Of a stretch of DNA of 64,000 nucleotides, positions 22,881 to 33,905 are shown one piece after another. Origin of the DNA: Paramyrothecium sp. XJ0827 (lineage: Eukaryota > Ascomycota > Sordariomycetes > Hypocreales > Stachybotryaceae). The stretch covers positions 2,170,001-2,234,000 of the forward strand of contig JAJFPB010000007.1 of assembly GCA_020881915.1 (NCBI GenBank). The letters run 5' to 3'. Below the pieces are notes generated by a model. The model was not told where the DNA came from, made no database searches, and was given only the letters and a program-made list of their open reading frames with translations. The stretch's first letter is position 1; the number at the start of each line of letters is the position of its first letter. Position numbers and translations under genes: made by a program.

Positions 22881-24573
22881 TTACTCCTCGAGCTCCTCGG
22901 GGACCTCCTCGCCGTACTCCTCCTCCTCCTCGTCAATACCAGCATCCTGGTACTGCTGGTACTCGGAGACCAGGTCGTTCATGTTGGACTCAGCCTCAGT
23001 GAACTCCATCTCGTCCATACCCTCGCCAGTGTACCAATGCAAGAAAGCCTTGCGACGGAACATGGCGGTGAACTGCTCGCCGATGCGCTTGAAGAGCTCC
23101 TGGATGGAGGTGGAGTTACCGATGAAGGTAGAAGACATCTTGAGGCCACGGGGAGGAATGGCGCAAAGAGCAGTCTGGATGTTGTTGGGGATCCACTCAA
23201 CGAAGTAGCTGGAGTTCTTGTTCTGGACATTGCGCATCTGGTCCTCGACCTCCTTCATGGCGACCTTACCACGGCTAAAGGTAAAGGTTAGTATCTCACA
23301 CACGAATCGCACATAAACCAGCGAGAACTTACAAGATAGCGCAGCAGGTCAGGTAACGACCGTTACGGAAGTCAGAGGCAGCCATCATGTTCTTGGGGTC
23401 GAACATCTGCTGGGTCAACTCAGGAACGCTGACAGCGCGGAAAGAATGAGCACCACGGCTAGTCAGGGGGGCGAAGCCGACCATGAAGAAGTGGAGACGA
23501 GGGAAGGGAACCATGTTGACGGCGAGCTTGCGGAGATCGGAGTTCAGCTGGCCAGGGAATCGCAGGCAGGTGGTGACGCCGGACATGACGGCAGAAACAA
23601 GGTAGTTCAGGTCGCCGTAGGAGGGGTTGGACAGCTTCAGGGTGCGCATGCAGATGTCGTAAAGAGCCTCGTTATCGATACAGAAGGTCTCGTCGGAGTT
23701 CTCGACCAGCTGGTGGATGGAAAGAGTGGCGTTGTAAGGCTCGACGACAGTGTCGGAGACCTTGGGTGAGGGGACGACGGAGAAGGTGGCCATCATGCGG
23801 TCGGGGAACTCCTCACGGATCTTGGAGATCAACAGAGTACCCATACCAGCACCGGTACCGCCACCAAGGGAGTGGGTGATCTGGAAACCCTGGAGGCAGT
23901 CGCAGCTCTCGGCTTCGCGACGGACAACGTCGAGAACATTGTCAACAAGCTCAGCACCCTCGGTGTAATGGCCCTTGGCCCAGTTGTTGCCGGCACCAGA
24001 CTGGCCGAAAACGAAGTTGTCGGGACGGAAGAGCTGACCGAAGGGGCCGGCGCGGACAGCGTCCATGGTACCAGGCTCGAGATCGACGAGGACGGCACGA
24101 GGAACGTACTTGTTACCGGAAGCCTATCGAAGGACATGTAAGTTCACGCCAAGCAATTGGAAATGTAGAATTGTTCCAATATACCTCGTTGAAGTAGACG
24201 CTCATGCGCTCGAGCTGGAGCTCGGAGGTGCCATTGTAGACACCGTTGCTGTCGAGACCGTGCTCGCCGGAGATGGTCTGCCAGAAAGCAGCACCGATTT
24301 GGTTGCCCTGTGAATTGGTGTTAAGTGGCTGTTTGTCACTAATAGCAGGTTGGGGCAGAAATAACTTACGCACTGGCCGGTCTGGAGGTGAACCTGTAGA
24401 TGAAGAAAAAGAATTGCGCGGTCAGTCATATGCTCAGAATCTCATCGCTAGGGTTGGGCGTGGAATCGGGAATCAATGGGATGTGATGCTTCTGGCGGGG
24501 TAGAATCAGGGGTTGCCGAAACGCGTCGTGGGCAGGGCGAAGCAAGCACGGGAGCACTCACAATCTCACGCAT
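22881..24573 (-). CDS. TUB2: Beta-tubulin
   Basis: Five exons, 24573-24562, 24393-24370, 24307-24185, 24123-23333 and 23274-22881, give 447 residues, exactly the family length. Beta-tubulin pairs with alpha-tubulin to build microtubules. The first two exons encode only MREI and VHLQTGQC, the typical filamentous-fungal arrangement. The GTP-binding loop [12 protein letters not shown], the autoregulatory MREI start and an acidic C-terminal tail ([10 protein letters not shown]) are present. At positions linked to benzimidazole resistance the residues are His6, Tyr50, Phe167, Glu198 and Phe200, all the sensitive type. High C-ending codon bias suggests strong expression. Every exon junction was phase-checked. 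Confidence 0.98.
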
Positions 24574-25615
24574 CTTGGATGTTGAGGAGCGTTGATAAAG
24601 AAAAGACGAGTGACGGAGGCGGCGGGAGGTCGGATGCTTCAAAGCTGGCGGTGGACCTACAAGCTGGAAGAGGATGTGGATGCAGGAAGAGCGAAGGTCG
24701 AGAGCAGTGTTGATTTTTGTTGGTGTTCATGGAAATTATTCACCGCCACGAACAGCAGGACCCCGGCAAACCTCACGGAAGGAGGCAGCGGGGGCCACTC
24801 TCGGTTGTTTACGCTGGACCGTGCACCTGGCCCCAAACTGGCAAAGCGCAAACGCAAGGCACCCGCGCAAAGGACTGGCTTCCGTTGTGGTTGGCGGCAG
24901 CACCACCCCGAGCAGCTGTGCCCCACCAAATGGCAGTTGTTGGCCGGCACAGGGGAGGGTACCCGACATTTAAGGTCGAGGTACCTTACCTGACTGGCCC
25001 GATGGGGTTGAAGGGTTCAGTGGCAGGATACGGTTTGCGTTGGACAAGATATTCAAGGAATGCGGTCAGGGACAATCAGTCACCGCGCTCTCATACGAAA
25101 CGCCCAATGGCTATACTCTAGTGACGCCAATAAGCAACGAACCTCCAGTCAAGTAAGGTAGCCTTAAACAAAGAAACCCAGAGCAAGCCACTTTTGAACG
25201 GCAGCAACTAGAAGGTGGCCTGAGATGAGGTACCTTGGCTTGGCCCAAGACAACCGCGGCTCTGGGGTTCCATAGTACGGTCTCACCGTAGCGGGCTGGC
25301 CTCATGCTATGGCCCAAGTAAGAGCCAACCCCGGTGGCTTTCTGAGACCATTGGCTCCAACTCCTGAATTTCATCTTGCGGGACAAAACGAATAGGTAGA
25401 AAACTTGGTATTTATTGGCAATTTGATCGTCTAAACATGCAAACGCATGCTGGGCAACGTAGGTAGCTTATCACCGTCAAAACAAAGTGTGGCTTCCTGC
25501 AGTTTCAGCGGCTTACCGCCCCTTGAATTCGTTTACTCATTTCAATTGCCGACTCGCGGTTCTATGTGATATGTACTGGCGAAACCAACACATGAGACCC
25601 AGCGTGTTCCTTAGC
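24574..25615. promoter_or_regulatory. Beta-tubulin promoter and GCN20 3' region
   Basis: This 1042-base spacer separates the tubulin start codon from the stop of the next minus-strand gene. It must contain the tubulin promoter and leader, and the GCN20 3' end. Two copies of the dispersed motif are present: GAGGTACCTTACCTG at 24978-24992 and GAGGTACCTTGG around 25227-25238. Confidence 0.5.
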
Positions 25616-27987
25616 TTAATGAGCCTTGACAACACCGGCAGCATCGGCTTGAGCCACAATCCTCTTCTTGTACGCTTGTACGTCACCAGGGAACTTCTCA
25701 ACAGTTCCACCATCACATACCCACAGGGACGTGCAAACAGTCTGCAGCATCGTCACGTCGTGGGAGACCATGAGAACACCGCCCTGGAATTCGTTGAGCG
25801 CCTCAGCCAGCGCATCCATGGCTTCAATGTCGAGATGGTTAGAAGGCTCGTCAAGAACGAGGATGTGTGGTTGCGTGAGCGCAAGGCAAGCGAAAGCAAC
25901 ACGGGACTTCTGACCACCAGAGAGCAGGCCGATCTTCTGCAAGCCCGTGGTACCCGTGATACCGAACGCACCCAGCTGCCTTCGGTACTCTTCATCCGTT
26001 CGTCCAGGGTAGTTCTTGGCCATGAAACTGACTGCGCTGGCGTCGAGGTCCAAGGCATCGACGTGATGTTGGGCAAAGAAACCAATTCGAAGTCGCGGAT
26101 GGGCGGTAATAAGACCAGAGCTCGGGTCCAGCTTCTGAATCAGCAGCTTGAGGACTGTCGTCTTACCAGCACCGTTCGGGCCAACAATGCCGATACGGGA
26201 GTCCATCTGTACATCCAAATCGACATCCTTGAGCAAGGGCTTGTCCTTGGAATAACCGAACGCAACTTCCGACATTTGGATGATTGGTGGCGACAGCTTT
26301 TCCACATCTGGGAACCTGAATTTGACGTTGTATTCCATCTCCGGAGGCTCCAAGATAGGCATCTTTTCCAGCTTCTTGATTCGCGACTGCGCTTCCGAGG
26401 ACTTGGCAGCGTTGTATCGGAATTTGTCGATGAAAGCCTGCAAATGGGCTCGTTGCGCCATCTGGTTCTCGTACTCCTTCTTGGCAATCTTCTTTCGTTC
26501 CTCACGGGTGGCGTAGAACGAATCGAAGTTGGCACCACGGTAGTAGTCCAACCGTTGGGAGTGTTGGTGGATAATGTCGGTGGCAACCTCGTTCAGGAAC
26601 GCACGGTCGTGAGAGACTACCAGAACGGTGCTAGGATATCCTTGTAGATATTCTGAAAGGAAGGTAATCGAAGGGACGTCCAACATGTTCGACGGTTCGT
26701 CAAGCAACAACAAGTCGGGTTCGCAGAACAGGGCTCGGGCAAGTGCAAGACGCATTCTCCAACCACCGGAGAAAGTCTTGGTAGCATCTTGTTGTCTTTC
26801 TGCGGAGAAACCAAGACCTGCGAGAATACTGGCTGCTCGCGATTCCGCCTTATCCGACTCCATTTCAGCGAGTTTGGACTGGATATCACCAAGCTTGCCG
26901 TCTTGCTCTTCTCTTTCTTTGTCAATCCTAGCCGCATCTGCCGAAGTGTCGGCCAACGATGCTCGCTGCTGTTCCAACTCGGCCAAGCGGACGGTAATTT
27001 GCTGCATTAGGTCAGCTTCATCATGGTACTGAAAAGAGAAGGAGACGAGGGGGGGACACGCGCATATCGCAACATACCTCCTGTTCCTTAAGCAACACTT
27101 TTCTCCAGACATCAGCATCGAGAACTGCTTGCAGAGCAGGTGTGTCATCGCCAGTAATCTACCAATGATCAGCAAACACATTCATTCTCTGATAGACGGG
27201 GCCTTACCTCTTGTTCCACGTGGAGGATTGAAATATGGGTGGGGATAGCGACATCTCTCCTTGACAGGGCCCGAAGAACAGTAGATTTACCAACACCGTT
27301 GTGACCAACCAGACCGTAGCGATGGCCATAAGCGAGTGTGAGTGAGGTGTCCGTGAGAATGCGGTTGCCACCGATGGAGACATCGATGCTGTCCAGCTTG
27401 ATATCCTTGGTCTTGTTTGCTCCCGAGGTACCCAGTTGAAGTGGATTGACGGCCATGTAGAACTCTTCATAAGACTCGGTTGATTCTGGCTGGTTGAGAA
27501 GTTTCGACGCCTCATACTCGACAGTCTTGAATGTCTTCTTCTGCTGTTTGGCAGCAATTTTCCTCTCGGCTTTTTCCAGTTTCTTGCGGTCAACCTTGGA
27601 CTCTACTTTCCTCGCGTTGGCGGACTCTAAATCGACACCACCAGTGGCGACAGCGAGGGTTGAAGACATGTTACGCTGCGCGCTCACTTGAATCGTCTGG
27701 TCAAGCCGCCTCACAATCGATGGGCCCCTCCTCTCGGCACCGTTGGCTTCAGTGTACCTGTCAACCCATTTTGCCACAAGCGCCTTAATTTTCTCCTCCA
27801 GCTTGGGATCACCCGATGCGGACAGGAGCAGCTCCGTAATGGTCGCAGCTGCTTCAGTGAGGGGCGAGGCGCCAGAGGTTTCTTCCTCATCAGACCAGGT
27901 CGTAGATGCATGGGTCAGATATCCAGCAGAGTATTCCGACACCACCGGGTCGATGTTGGGAAGAACGGCCCTGATGTCCGAATCCAT
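25616..27987 (-). CDS. GCN20: ABC-F ATPase GCN20 (translational control)
   Basis: Three exons, 27987-27208, 27158-27078 and 27028-25616, give 757 residues, close to yeast Gcn20. Gcn20 works with Gcn1 on ribosomes to activate the eIF2 kinase Gcn2 during amino-acid starvation. It has an N-terminal ~190-residue region without an ATPase domain and two ABC cassettes without membrane segments. Cassette 1: Walker A GLVGHNGVGKST, signature FSGGWRMRLALARALF and Walker B DLLLLDEPSNMLD. Cassette 2: GIVGPNGAGKTT, LSGGQKSRVAFACLAL and ILVLDEPSNHLD. The 81-nt middle exon (ITGDDTPALQAVLDADVW) is conserved in GCN20 and is needed to keep cassette 1 continuous. Confidence 0.95.
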
Positions 27988-30900
27988 TTTTCGAAATTCT
28001 GGGCGATTTAAGCTGCCTTCTCTGGGGTAGACTTAAACAACCTGCGATGGTCTATGCTGATGACTTGACTTCAGAAGCTGGACCTTCAAGCATGACCCGA
28101 CAAATGCTGTGCCTGGCTCCACCATTGGTGATTTTGCGTCTGGATGTGCCCCGCGGTACACCCGGAGCCCATAGATTTTCCGGCGTCGAGCTTCGGAGCA
28201 GCAAAATGATTCCCCACACGAAAAGAGCTACGTAAGGGCTATCGATAAGCGAGATCGAGCGTATTTCCCATGCTACCACCTCCCAATCTTGCCCACCCTA
28301 TACTGATCGCACCAAGGTGTAAAACACGGACATTGGTAGCCATGCTTCGTAGCATCCCGATAGACAAAAGGGGGGGGGGGGTGTGTTGAAGAAAGGAATT
28401 TTTGGGATTACAGTATGTCTATTCATTCGACACCAGTTTCACCCACGGTATTATACCTTGATCCGGTTTGGCATGGCGATTGCCTGCGGTGCTCATTATT
28501 GGCATGTTGTGCTTTTGGGGCTGAGTTTTCTTGTCAACCACTCGCGCATCCGCTACATAATGTGCGAGACCATCGACGTGCAGGTTGTCGAGCGGCTACT
28601 GTTAGTCAAGGGTGTCTATGACCAAACTAACACCCAGGAGACAGCCAGGCATCTTTGATTACTTAACCCGACTAGCTCTAGGCCCCCAAAAGAAGCCTTC
28701 ACCTCGGCGATGTGGTTGTTATGTAGTCTAAAAACGCCATGCAGAAAGGCATCCTTGACCGTCCTTAGAAAGCTTTTGCCGCTCGTTAGAATCTAGGCAG
28801 GGGAACCCAATCTCTCGCTGGTCGGGCAGCAAGTTGCATGATCGAATTTGTGTCTAAAAAGTGGCCATTAAATAATGTTTATTGCCCAATATCAATACAA
28901 ACAAATATGCGACTAGCGTCCGTCCGCCAGCCAATTGGAAGCGGGGTTTCCTAATTTAGAGCGCGTCCCCTCCCTTCCGCGTCGCGTGTTAGCGCGCGTT
29001 CCCCAAACCTCACCTGACAAGGACTTTGTCCTTCACCCAATCGCGCACCCGAGATGAGAAAACGATCTGACCTGCGTCTGGCGATCCTCCCGAGCAAAAC
29101 CCTGGCTGAAGCGCCGCGGTTCGGACAACTTTGTAGATGCGTCCACCAACAGACACGGAGTACGCCGAAGACAACCTGGATGGTCCGACTGGGTCTGTGA
29201 ACCTGGCCTCCCAGGAGCTGTATCGCATCCTCGCCAGCTGTAACCCTACCCTTACCGCCGCCCGACAATAGATGAAACGATAACAAGGGCTTGCCAACTG
29301 ATACGTTGGGGAGTCCAACCGGAGCGTCTGATCCAATGCTTCAGCCCAGCTGCTGGAATTGACGATGGATATGGCGTATCAGGCCTGGGTGGCTCGCCAG
29401 CTCCGATGGCATCCAATGGTAATCCCAGGACTGTGTTTTCCAGCCGGCCTCGAACGCACTACATGCCAGAAGGAGAGATGCTACCCCAAGAACCAGGCCA
29501 AGTGGGCTGAATGTGCATCATTACATACTGCTTACGTCGACCGGTGAACATGCTAAAGTCCGGTTTCCTGCTCTTTCTGAGACCTTACCAGCGTCAAAGC
29601 AAAGCACGTTCTGTGCCTTGTGACTCAATTTATAACATCAAATTGGCCTCTATGTTCCACGATGGCACAATGCCGAAATGGTAACTCCGTTACCGTGATC
29701 TTGGTGAATTTATCCAGGCAATCTGCGACCATAACAACTGGCGCAATATGGAGGAGCTGATCACAACAGATCTGGCTTGGTCTCAATCACGTCTCCCTCC
29801 CGCCGGACCAGGATTGCTTGCACGCGCATCATTACCCTTGTAATCCGGTGACGACCGATTTCAGCAGGCGTGCATGGGAAGCTCGGCATTGCATCAGCCA
29901 CACTGAAACCTGACGATGAAATCAAGAATTGCGATTCTCTTGACGATAACACTTGTCGCCTTGTACGTAACACGTAGTTCTCCCATGTCATTTCAGGATC
30001 GAATGCGTTCAGTATTGCGTCAAATGTTCTACACCCATGCTCGCACTTAATCATAGGACAGCTGTACTGTTAAATTTCGTGCTTATCTACGGCCGAAACA
30101 AAAAACCCCTGTCTCCGATCCAAACAAGTAACATCTTTCATGGTAAATAGTGGCAACCTACCAAAACATTCCGTGTCAACAGGATGAGGTAGTCGTCGCC
30201 ATGTTTCAGGCCCTCGAGGCTGACCCAGCACCGTGGAGAGGGGGTGCATGCCGCCCCATCGAGCCGGGGAATTTTCGAAGGACTCTCGAGGGGACGGCTC
30301 ACCGGGCTATCGTGAGCTCGTCCAGCCAAGCCTCGACCGAGCTGCTCCGCACCGGTATGAACGGTGCCCGCCTTGATCACAACCCCATCCCTACTTAAGT
30401 ATCTCGGAGCGAGGTCTAGCCCCACCTCTTAGTTCGCTCGAGTGTCAGACCTTGACTTCTTTTGGTGTTGCAATCGGCAGACCAGATGAAGGTCTGACCT
30501 TCCAATAGTTGGTAGCTTCGAAAAAGCCAGCCGAACTCTGCAGAAATCCGGGCTACTTTGCGCGAAGATATGCCGCACCAGAGCCATGACCTTGGTGGAG
30601 AAACTAGGTCAGACCTGCGTTAGGCGGATGCTCTGGAGCCAGAATCTGTTGGTTTCGTGGTTTCTACATGGTGTTGGTTCTGATGCTGATTCACCACGAC
30701 ATTCTCGTATTCTCATGTCGGTTATGTCTCGATTTGGCTAAAGGCAATGTCTAACGCCACAGCTTGCCTGCAACCCCGACGGCATCTTGTCTCCGTGGGG
30801 CAGGGTCTTCTATGCGAGGTGCGGATGTTGAACATGATGCGGAACCAGGCTGATCTTTTCGGAAACAAGCAGTAGGTGGTGATCCGCGCGGGTCGTCCTC

Positions 30901-32862
30901 GAACAAGTGGTCCCTTTGGGGCTTGCATCCTTGTATGCTGAGACGTGAGCCGTCAGCTTGCAGTATCTCATTCGCATTGTGCAGCTCTGATACCCATCCA
31001 GCTGGGAAGGGCTGAGCATCATACTTTAGCCTGATGCCTCGACATGCTGACGTCCAGGGTTGTCGACCCGCAGCCGTCATTCATTTGTCACCAGGAAGAG
31101 GACAAGAGTGATGTTCAAGCTGGATAGACACCATCGGTCAGCGTGGCTTCTGGCTTGTTTGCTTCTTCGATTAGTGCATCGCAGCCATGTGAGTGAGCGA
31201 TGAGGTAGGTACTAGCGCGCAGCGTCCACAGGCTGCACGCTCTTGCATCGCCTTGATCCTTATGGGACTTGGCGGCAGCGGCAACGGGAAATAGCGTGAG
31301 GAATCATATCGCGCAAACGAGCTACCTATAGCTTCGCTTGTTAAGTTGAGAGGCCGGTGTCAGCACTTCGCCCGGACGTCGTCCGACGACGAGTCAAGAC
31401 GAGGCGGCAGGAAGCCTTGTCTTACAGATGGTGTAAGGTGTGCTACGTGAGGCAGGTATTCAGCATGCATATATGAAGTGTTGTCAAAACTACGATGTGC
31501 CTCTCAGCTTACTCTACAGAGTACCGACCTTGCTATCCTTCATGCCTAACAGCATTCACATTCCAGCAGAAGCAATCTTGTGCTTCCAGAACCACAAACC
31601 AGGTACTCGAGTGACACATGTCAATTTGTGCGAGTGCAATGCACAATGCTGGGGCTGTAAACCAAACACAGGCAATATCCTGTCCCCTGGCCGTACTCTG
31701 GACCCCTTGCTTTTGCGGCTCATTGTGAGCTTCGATGGCGGTGCCACGTTTCGTTGGGTTAATTTCGAGTGCAGCAAACCCTCGTCAATCCCTCCTAATC
31801 ACTGCAGAATACCTCCAGTTCTCAGGCGAGCAGCAGGAGGCAAATGAGATTTGGCAAACAACACGGGTATGGGCTGGCGTTGGGGCGTCTCTAGCAGGCA
31901 GGGCGTACAAAGCGAAGGGGCGAGCGTTGGCGGAAGCTACACGGAAAGAAAAAAACCGGTACTTGAAGCCCGCTGACAGCATCGATGTTCTCGTAGGTAC
32001 AAGCCGTCTACAGCAGGCAGGATGCAGTGCTGAGACCAAGGAGCACAATAGCAATAATGGTCTCAACTTAATGCGCGCGCAAACTGCCGGCTTGTGTCGC
32101 CTTTTATTTCTTTTTCCCTAACGCCAGGCCTGCACCTTGCTGCCCTGGACCTTGAGCATTATCTGTGACTGCTATAGCACGGGAAACTGGTCGAATTACA
32201 GCTTTGTGCCCTCTCTGTCCAAGCAGCCGTGATGCACAACGCATCCTTGCCATGTTTTTCGAAGGCAGCAAGCGGGTCCCCGGGAGGAGACAGGCAACCC
32301 ACCAGGAACCCCCTGGTCGATTGTCCCGCATTGTCAGGAAGTGCAGCGCCAGGGGGAGGGGAAAGCTCTCCGAGTCCACCAACCAGTCTGTGGAGGATGG
32401 CGAATGGCAACAGGTGATAGGTGCTCTACGGCTACCCACACGGCGCCAAGTTTAGATTATGTCCACGAGAGCCTGATTCTGCGTCCTCGAGTAACGCTGC
32501 TCCCACAAACTTGAGGCTTCGGTGTGGAGCCTCGTGGGTTGGCAGAATTCCGGGCTGCCCGTTCGGTTGGGTCTAGGGCGGTAGCGGGTTGAAATAGCCG
32601 TAAAGCAAGGGCCGACTCAAGTTCAACGGACTCGATGCCATGGTCCGAATTGCGGGTTTGGTGTGCTGCTCGTCTGCCATAGCAGGCAAGATGAGACTCA
32701 TGCGGAGGACGGCAGGGCGTTGGCCACACCCCCCGGAGAGCACAAGCCCAATCTCCTGTACTGGAAGATGCCTGTGGATAGCCCGGCCGCATCCAATCAC
32801 CGGGGCCTGCCCAGGCCTGTCCGAGGTGCTTGCGGTTTCAATTGCAGGCTGTCTTAGTTGCA

Positions 32863-32881
32863 TGGGATGGGATGGGATGGG
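32863..32881. repeat. Short GGGAT tandem repeat
   Basis: Three to four tandem copies of TGGGA. A similar short array occurs at 63498-63522. Confidence 0.6.
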
Positions 32882-33315
32882 CGAGAACGAGAGCTGGAGG
32901 GATGACGGGGCGGATGTTTTGCCTGCTGCTGCAAGGCCCAGGCCCACAGGCGCACTAACACACAGCGGCCCCGCCCGCTAAAGCAATAATTTTATACCGT
33001 ACCTGCTTGCAACCCTGCCCCTTGCCTGGCCCGTACGCTGTACTGTACGGTAAAAGGCACCCAGGAAGGGTAATGTAGTTGTAGATTACGGGGCATCACA
33101 GGGCCGCTTACAGGCAGTTTCCCTTCTGGAAGATGCCCTGTTCGTATGGCGCTTCGGATTGGGCATGTAGTCATCCTGCCTGTGTGGGGACGATCTGTCG
33201 TCCTTGGACCAAGAATCTCAGTTCGCAATCTCCAGGCGCAGACGCAAGACGCAGACGAGACCTGTTTGCTTGTGCTGGCGCTGGGGCTGTTTTCCACACA
33301 GCTTTGACCGACTTG

Positions 33316-33412
33316 ACCTTACCTTGCCTTGCCTTGCCTTGCCTTGCCTTGAGATACTTTACCTTGCTGTGTGTGTGTGTGTCTGTGTGTGCGTGTGCGT
33401 GTGTGTGTGTGT
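33316..33412. repeat. Pentamer (CTTGC)n array followed by TG-rich microsatellite
   Basis: About six copies of CTTGC run from 33322 to 33351. An interrupted TG repeat with C substitutions follows at 33367-33412. It lies about 500 bases upstream of a start codon, in the probable promoter or leader of the next gene. Confidence 0.8.
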
Positions 33413-33905
33413 ACTGGCAGGCACAATTCAGCACTGCCGCCGGTGGAACTCCCTAAACTTGCATCATTCTGTTTCTTGTTTTTTTCCCTCCCTATCCTGG
33501 CGCCTTTGTTTTCTCTTTCGTTACTTTCCCCATTGGCCCTTTTCTGCCTTCTACTCTTCGAGTGGTTGGCATTCACCGTTTCCTTTCATTCAAGAGCTGT
33601 AGGAAGCCTGGCTTCTGCTTTGACCTGCAATCCCACCTGGGCCTCTCCCTTTCCAGCTTCCCTCCCTCCCGCTGTGACGCGGCAGCCTTCGTCCTCCGGC
33701 TTCTCGCCAACTCTGTACTCCACTCAGCCTCCAGCACGCTTCTCTCGGCCTCGCTTCGATCCAAACACTCCCATCCCGTTTCAGTCTGCGCCCCGTCCAC
33801 GACTCGACAATGCTGCCGCTGCCTCCTCCCTGTACCATATAGCCAGTCCGATTAGAATGCTAATCTCACGGAGCCTCAATACCCGTGCAACAACCCTCAG
33901 CAAGT

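Larger units (their letters stand above)
27988..33905. other. 5.9-kb intergenic region without supportable genes
   Basis: The region lies between two divergent genes. All frames are short, mostly without ATG starts and without recognisable domains. Visible low-complexity elements are a G-run at about 28370-28381, GGGAT tandem copies at 32863-32881, a CTTGC pentamer array and TG/CG dinucleotide tract at 33316-33412, and a CT-rich stretch at 33463-33720 that probably belongs to the leader of the next gene. A 97-codon ATG frame (30054-29761, minus) is the best ORF but is not convincing. Composition is not AT-rich, so it is not an obvious RIP block. Confidence 0.5.

Noticed and set aside
29761..30054. 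97-codon ATG frame, minus strand, in the 6-kb gene-free region
   Set aside because: It has no domain, no codon bias like its neighbours, and no conserved feature I can point to.
32863..32881. GGGAT tandem copies as a possible interstitial telomere
   Set aside because: Fungal telomere repeats are TTAGGG. These units are TGGGA with only three to four copies.
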